A stretch of 10,266 nucleotides of DNA from contig JANQGS010000046.1 in the NCBI GenBank assembly GCA_028277195.1, positions 1 to 10,266 of the forward strand. The letters run 5' to 3'. The notes below the pieces were generated by a model. It saw only the letters and a program-made list of their open reading frames with translations. It did not search any database and was not told the origin of the DNA. Position numbers and translations under genes: made by a program. Positions within the stretch are counted from its first letter, which is position 1. Each line of letters opens with the position of its first letter. Positions 7,283 to 10,266 of this stretch are shown here, one piece after another. The stretch is from Candidatus Gastranaerophilales bacterium. GTDB taxonomy: Bacteria > Cyanobacteriota > Vampirovibrionia > Gastranaerophilales > UBA9971.

Positions 7283-7841
7283 TATAATAATTCCAGACTT
7301 CTATTGTAATCGGGTTAATCGCAAGGTTTCTGTCAAGAAGGCTTCTTATTGTCCTGTCAACGCACAAAAGCACTGCCGCGTTAATATTCCGGGTTTTCCC
7401 CAGGATACGCAATACTTCTTCCCTGAAATCAATGTCCCTGGTATTTGCTTCGATTTTATCAGCCAGGAAAACGACTTTTTCGAGCATGGTCATATCCGGC
7501 CTGCCTGTTGTATGGAATTTTACCGCGTCCAGAACGGCTTTGTCACGGATATTCAACTCCTTTTCCGCAAGACATGCCCCTAAATACGCATGAATAATTT
7601 TCTTATTGTTTTTTATATCCTCGTCCAGCCTGAAATCATTTGCCTTTATAATTTCGAGCATGTCCTCGTAAGGGATGTCTTTTGCGTTATCGTGAACCAG
7701 CGCGGCCAGCGAGGCTTTTTCAATGTCGGCTGAAAACATTCCGGCAAGCTCCCCGGCGGTTTCTTCCGCGCCAAGGGAGTGAAGGTAGCGCTCCTCGCTA
7801 AGCCTGTGTTTTATCCAGTCACGTATATAGCCTGTGTTCAT
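7254..7841 (-). CDS. yqeK: YqeK-type HD-domain hydrolase, probable Ap4A hydrolase (symmetrical)
   Basis: HD-superfamily enzyme. Characterised YqeK proteins split diadenosine tetraphosphate (Ap4A) into two ADP. All expected metal ligands are present, numbered from the ATG at 7841: H21 (RYLHSL), H50 and D51 (LVHDNAKD), H84 (IIHAYLGA), H110 (KFHTTGRPDM) and D128 (VFLADKIE). At 195 residues it has family length. I chose 7841 because AGGGA lies 8 nt before it and YqeK proteins normally begin close to this helix. An in-frame ATG at 7865 would add eight residues (MKKSGNIS) but has only a weak AAGG. Either start overlaps the end of nadD (23 or 47 nt), so translation is probably coupled. yqeK commonly follows nadD in other bacteria and is commonly followed by rsfS, which is not here. 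Confidence 0.93.
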   Translation of the reverse strand: MNTGYIRDWIKHRLSEERYLHSLGAEETAGELAGMFSADIEKASLAALVHDNAKDIPYEDMLEIIKANDFRLDEDIKNNKKIIHAYLGACLAEKELNIRDKAVLDAVKFHTTGRPDMTMLEKVVFLADKIEANTRDIDFREEVLRILGKTRNINAAVLLCVDRTIRSLLDRNLAINPITIEVWNYYIRTAEAKMV

Positions 7842-8340
7842 AGATATATTCCCTGACTTTTTCATTTACAAGATACCTTATGGATTGGGAGTTTTTTATT
7901 CTCTGTCTTATTTCCGAGGATGAAATGTTAATTCTTGAGCGCTCAACAACCACAAAGTCCGCGACTTGCCCGAGTTCTTCGCTCTTATGCCAGGCACTGA
8001 GGCTGCTATAGGCGTCCGAGCCTATTATAAACTTTATTTTACCGCTTATATCCGGGGTTCTTTCGTATAATTCCCTCAGCGTATTAATTGTATATGATTT
8101 GCCCTTTATTTTAAACTCTATGTCACTAATTTCAAAACAGGGGTTGTCCTCAATGGCCAGTTTGACCATGTTAAACCTGTGCCGGACGCTTGCCAGGTCA
8201 TTTTCCTTATGGGGCGGGTTATATGAGGGTATAAAAAGTATTTTTTCGCATTCGGGCAAGTCCCTTACCGACTCAGCCATAATAAGGTGCGCCGTATGAA
8301 TCGGGTTAAAAGTGCCCGCAAAGACCGTTAATATCGCCAT
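7819..8340 (-). CDS. nadD: Nicotinate-nucleotide adenylyltransferase (NadD)
   Basis: Catalyses nicotinate mononucleotide + ATP to deamido-NAD + pyrophosphate, the step before NAD synthetase, in the cytoplasm. The N-terminal nucleotidyltransferase motif is AGTFNPIHTAHL (8-19) with the HxxH pair H15 and H18; most NadD have GGTF, so A8 is a mild change. FIPSYNPPHK fits the substrate-binding segment, and ISSSEIRQRI (139 onward) is the C-terminal ATP-binding signature. At 173 residues it is short: the linker between the FVVVERS strand and ISSSEIR has only three residues, against about 20 in Bacillus subtilis NadD. The frame is intact through this stretch. The ATG at 8340 is 8 nt after the stop of the upstream gene, with AGGCG overlapping that stop. 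The short linker needs checking, but the identity is secure. Confidence 0.95.
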   Translation of the reverse strand: MAILTVFAGTFNPIHTAHLIMAESVRDLPECEKILFIPSYNPPHKENDLASVRHRFNMVKLAIEDNPCFEISDIEFKIKGKSYTINTLRELYERTPDISGKIKFIIGSDAYSSLSAWHKSEELGQVADFVVVERSRINISSSEIRQRIKNSQSIRYLVNEKVREYIYEHRLYT

Positions 8341-8348
8341 AAAAACGC

Positions 8349-10266
8349 CTATTCAAAATTCTCGGTTAATTGCCTGATATACATATTTTCGGGAATATCC
8401 ATTTCCGTTGCGGAATCCCTTGCAACAGCCCCTATTATATCAATATAGTTTTCGCCGCAAATTTTTTCTATTTTCGCAAGGTTTGAGCGGGAAGTTTTTA
8501 TCCCGCACAGCAGTATCAACCCGTCAACATACTGGGAGATGGTTATTGAGTCTGAAACAGCCAGAAGGGGCGGGGTGTCTATAATAATATAATCAAAACG
8601 CTCCTTTACAAGCCCCACTAAATCCGCGAAAAACGGGATGCTTATTATTTCATAAGGATTGGAAGCATAATTTTTATTCGGGATTACAAAAAGGTTTTTA
8701 TATTCATCTATCTTTATTATTCCTGAGGAAACAGCCTCATTGATTTCCCGGCTTTTATTTTCATTTACTTTATTGGATATGTCCAGGAGTATATCTGCAA
8801 GGTCTTTTTTCTCCCCCATATCTATGTCAAACTCCTTTGCAATACGGCCTGAGCGGAAGTCAGCATCAATCATGAGTACTGAATTCCCGGATTTTGCAAA
8901 ACTTTTCGCTATATTGGCCGAGATTACCGAGCTTCTCTTTTCAAAATCAGCTGATGTAATACCTATTATATTAATCTGTTTTCTCATGCACTTGATTTTC
9001 AGGATTGTATTAATCTTCTGGTATACGATATTAATTATTGACGCGGAGTCAAAATCCTTTGGGCTTAATTTGTAACTCGACTCCTTAATCCAGGGTATAA
9101 CCCCCAGAACGGGGGCTTTTATGATTTCTTCTATTTCATGATAGCCCTGGGCGGTATCTTCAACAAAATGTTTTCCTATTACCACAGCCATACCCAGTAT
9201 TGTGCCCGTAAAACCAAATAACAGCACAAGGTGTAAAATTGTCGGGAAACTCGGCTTTTCGGGCAGGGAAGGGTAGTCAATGATTGTCAGGTTGCTTATT
9301 ATTTCCGATTCCCTTATTTTTGCTTCTATGAGCTTGGTATTTAAGGTCTCCACTACTGTTGAGAGGGTTGCCTCGTTCTGGATAAGGCCTTGCAGGGTTG
9401 CCTGGACTTCCGGCAGCGAGGACTGCTTGTTTCGCAAATCCTCCAGGTTTTTTTCCACCGAGGTTTTTTGCGCGTCCAGCGATTCAATAATTGACTGGCT
9501 CTGGACGAGCTGGTTAACCATTTCTGTTCTTACGGGGTCGGCTATTATTGAGTCCTCCCCGTTAAAAACAGCGTTTCCTATGGTTAATTTAACCTGTGAT
9601 TCGGCCTGGTTTTTTATTTCGGCTATGGTTTCATTTAAAGATATGATTTGGGGGTTCAGCGGGGTATACCTGGCGTTTAATTCGGCGTATTTCTGTTGTG
9701 CAACCTGTAAATCCCTCCGGAGTGATTGCAGGTTTGCATTTTGCCCGAGAGCGGTTGAAATAACGGCGTTTTTAGCGTCAAGCCCTATTTTTTCGGACAG
9801 GTCAACGCTCTTTCTTTTTTCGGAATTAAGCTGCTTTTTTATCTCCGCCAGGTCGTTTTCGCTCACGGCTATTTGCTGGATTATGGCTATGGCTTCCTGG
9901 TCTACATTTACGCTTTTATTTGCTTTTTTATATTCCTTTATCCGGTCCCTGACTTTTTTTAATTCAGTTTCGGACTGCTCCAGCTGTGTTTCTATGTAGT
10001 TTTTCATCTGGGAAACGGATGTCCTGTTCATATCGGTGTTGTGCTCAATAAAGGACTCAATATAGGCCCTTGCTATTTTTTGGGCTTCATCAGGGCTTTT
10101 CCACCTGAAGGAAAAATCAATGATATATGTTCCCGGCACATTTTTAAGCCTCAGGCTGTTTTTAACGGCTCTGGCCATTTGCTCTGAAGGGTACTGGCCC
10201 AGGAAGGGGTCATCCTTTACCAGTTCAGCCACATTGGCGGCAATGGTTTCGGCGGAAAAAATTTCC
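8349..10266 (-). CDS. Wzz/BY-kinase-like polysaccharide co-polymerase with degenerate P-loop, 5' end cut by window edge
   Basis: Inner-membrane protein of the Wzz/bacterial tyrosine kinase type, which controls export or chain length of surface polysaccharide. The frame stays open to the right edge, so the first membrane segment is outside. Numbering from a GTG codon at 10232 (not necessarily the true start): Wzz-type region (1-60), long charged coiled coil (about 65-310), PxxP-type motif (PSLPEKPSFP), second membrane segment (332-353), then a cytoplasmic ATPase domain. Walker A' (MIDADFR, D456 and D458) and Walker B (IIIDTPP, D552) are intact. Walker A reads SADFEKRSS (427-435) where active kinases have a GEGKS/T core; the ATP-gripping lysine aligns with S434. 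The C-terminus has one tyrosine (Y618) instead of a tyrosine cluster. It may be a structural, non-kinase version. nadD starts 8 nt downstream. Confidence 0.88.
   Translation of the reverse strand, partial: EIFSAETIAANVAELVKDDPFLGQYPSEQMARAVKNSLRLKNVPGTYIIDFSFRWKSPDEAQKIARAYIESFIEHNTDMNRTSVSQMKNYIETQLEQSETELKKVRDRIKEYKKANKSVNVDQEAIAIIQQIAVSENDLAEIKKQLNSEKRKSVDLSEKIGLDAKNAVISTALGQNANLQSLRRDLQVAQQKYAELNARYTPLNPQIISLNETIAEIKNQAESQVKLTIGNAVFNGEDSIIADPVRTEMVNQLVQSQSIIESLDAQKTSVEKNLEDLRNKQSSLPEVQATLQGLIQNEATLSTVVETLNTKLIEAKIRESEIISNLTIIDYPSLPEKPSFPTILHLVLLFGFTGTILGMAVVIGKHFVEDTAQGYHEIEEIIKAPVLGVIPWIKESSYKLSPKDFDSASIINIVYQKINTILKIKCMRKQINIIGITSADFEKRSSVISANIAKSFAKSGNSVLMIDADFRSGRIAKEFDIDMGEKKDLADILLDISNKVNENKSREINEAVSSGIIKIDEYKNLFVIPNKNYASNPYEIISIPFFADLVGLVKERFDYIIIDTPPLLAVSDSITISQYVDGLILLCGIKTSRSNLAKIEKICGENYIDIIGAVARDSATEMDIPENMYIRQLTENFE

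Noticed and set aside
9280..9999. A 239-codon open frame on the plus strand opposite the coiled-coil part of the Wzz-like gene.
   Set aside because: It mirrors a coding strand with strong family features, its product is a Ser/Phe-rich string without motifs, and there is no matching ribosome binding site or context.
10230..10232. GTG as the true start of the Wzz/BY-kinase-like gene.
   Set aside because: The frame is open upstream to the window edge (reading AETIAAN just before), and the first membrane segment typical of the family is missing, so the real start lies outside.

Overview
The window comes from a bacterial chromosome, and every gene I can support is on the minus strand, so transcription runs from high to low coordinates. 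In that order the genes are: the 3' part of a Wzz/BY-kinase-type polysaccharide co-polymerase (cut at the right edge), nadD, yqeK, a small SprA-type HExxH protein, an HU-family DNA-binding protein, rpoB, and rpoC (cut at the left edge). The plus-strand open frames are shadows of these genes. I see no tRNA, rRNA, CRISPR array, insertion sequence or phage gene.

Organism: the RNA polymerase genes are the best clue. The beta subunit is compact (1103 residues), and many beta and beta' segments read like cyanobacterial RpoB/RpoC1/RpoC2. In cyanobacteria beta' is split into RpoC1 and RpoC2. Here it is one uninterrupted frame across the usual split point. This suggests a non-photosynthetic lineage near Cyanobacteria, for example the Margulisbacteria/WOR-1 (Saganbacteria) group. 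That placement is an inference from remembered motifs; no alignment was run.

Right part (7254-10266): the Wzz/BY-kinase-like gene, nadD and yqeK form a tight, probably translationally coupled operon (8-nt gap, then a 23-nt overlap). The first gene keeps the coiled-coil, the second membrane segment and the Walker A' and B motifs, but its P-loop lysine and glycines are gone. NadD makes the dinucleotide NAD precursor, and YqeK is expected to hydrolyse Ap4A. The usual third partner, rsfS, is not next to them.

Middle part (6057-7253): a 133-residue SprA-family putative metalloprotease with an intact HExxH motif lies between two AT-rich gaps. A 226-bp gap follows it, holding a possible structured element and the HU promoter. 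HU has a strong Shine-Dalgarno sequence and is followed by a clear intrinsic terminator. The 146-bp rpoB leader below that terminator contains a 17-bp direct repeat, each copy carrying an extended -10-like sequence.

Left part (1-6056): rpoB and rpoC are co-transcribed with an 11-nt gap, and rpoC starts at TTG. Beta is wild type at the main rifampicin-contact positions, and both subunits keep all checked catalytic and zinc-binding residues. The rplKAJL ribosomal protein genes that usually precede rpoB are absent.

No complete new system is evident. The points most worth a second look are the degenerate BY-kinase, the variant SprA-like protein, the repeated promoter elements before rpoB, and the unsplit cyanobacterial-type beta'.
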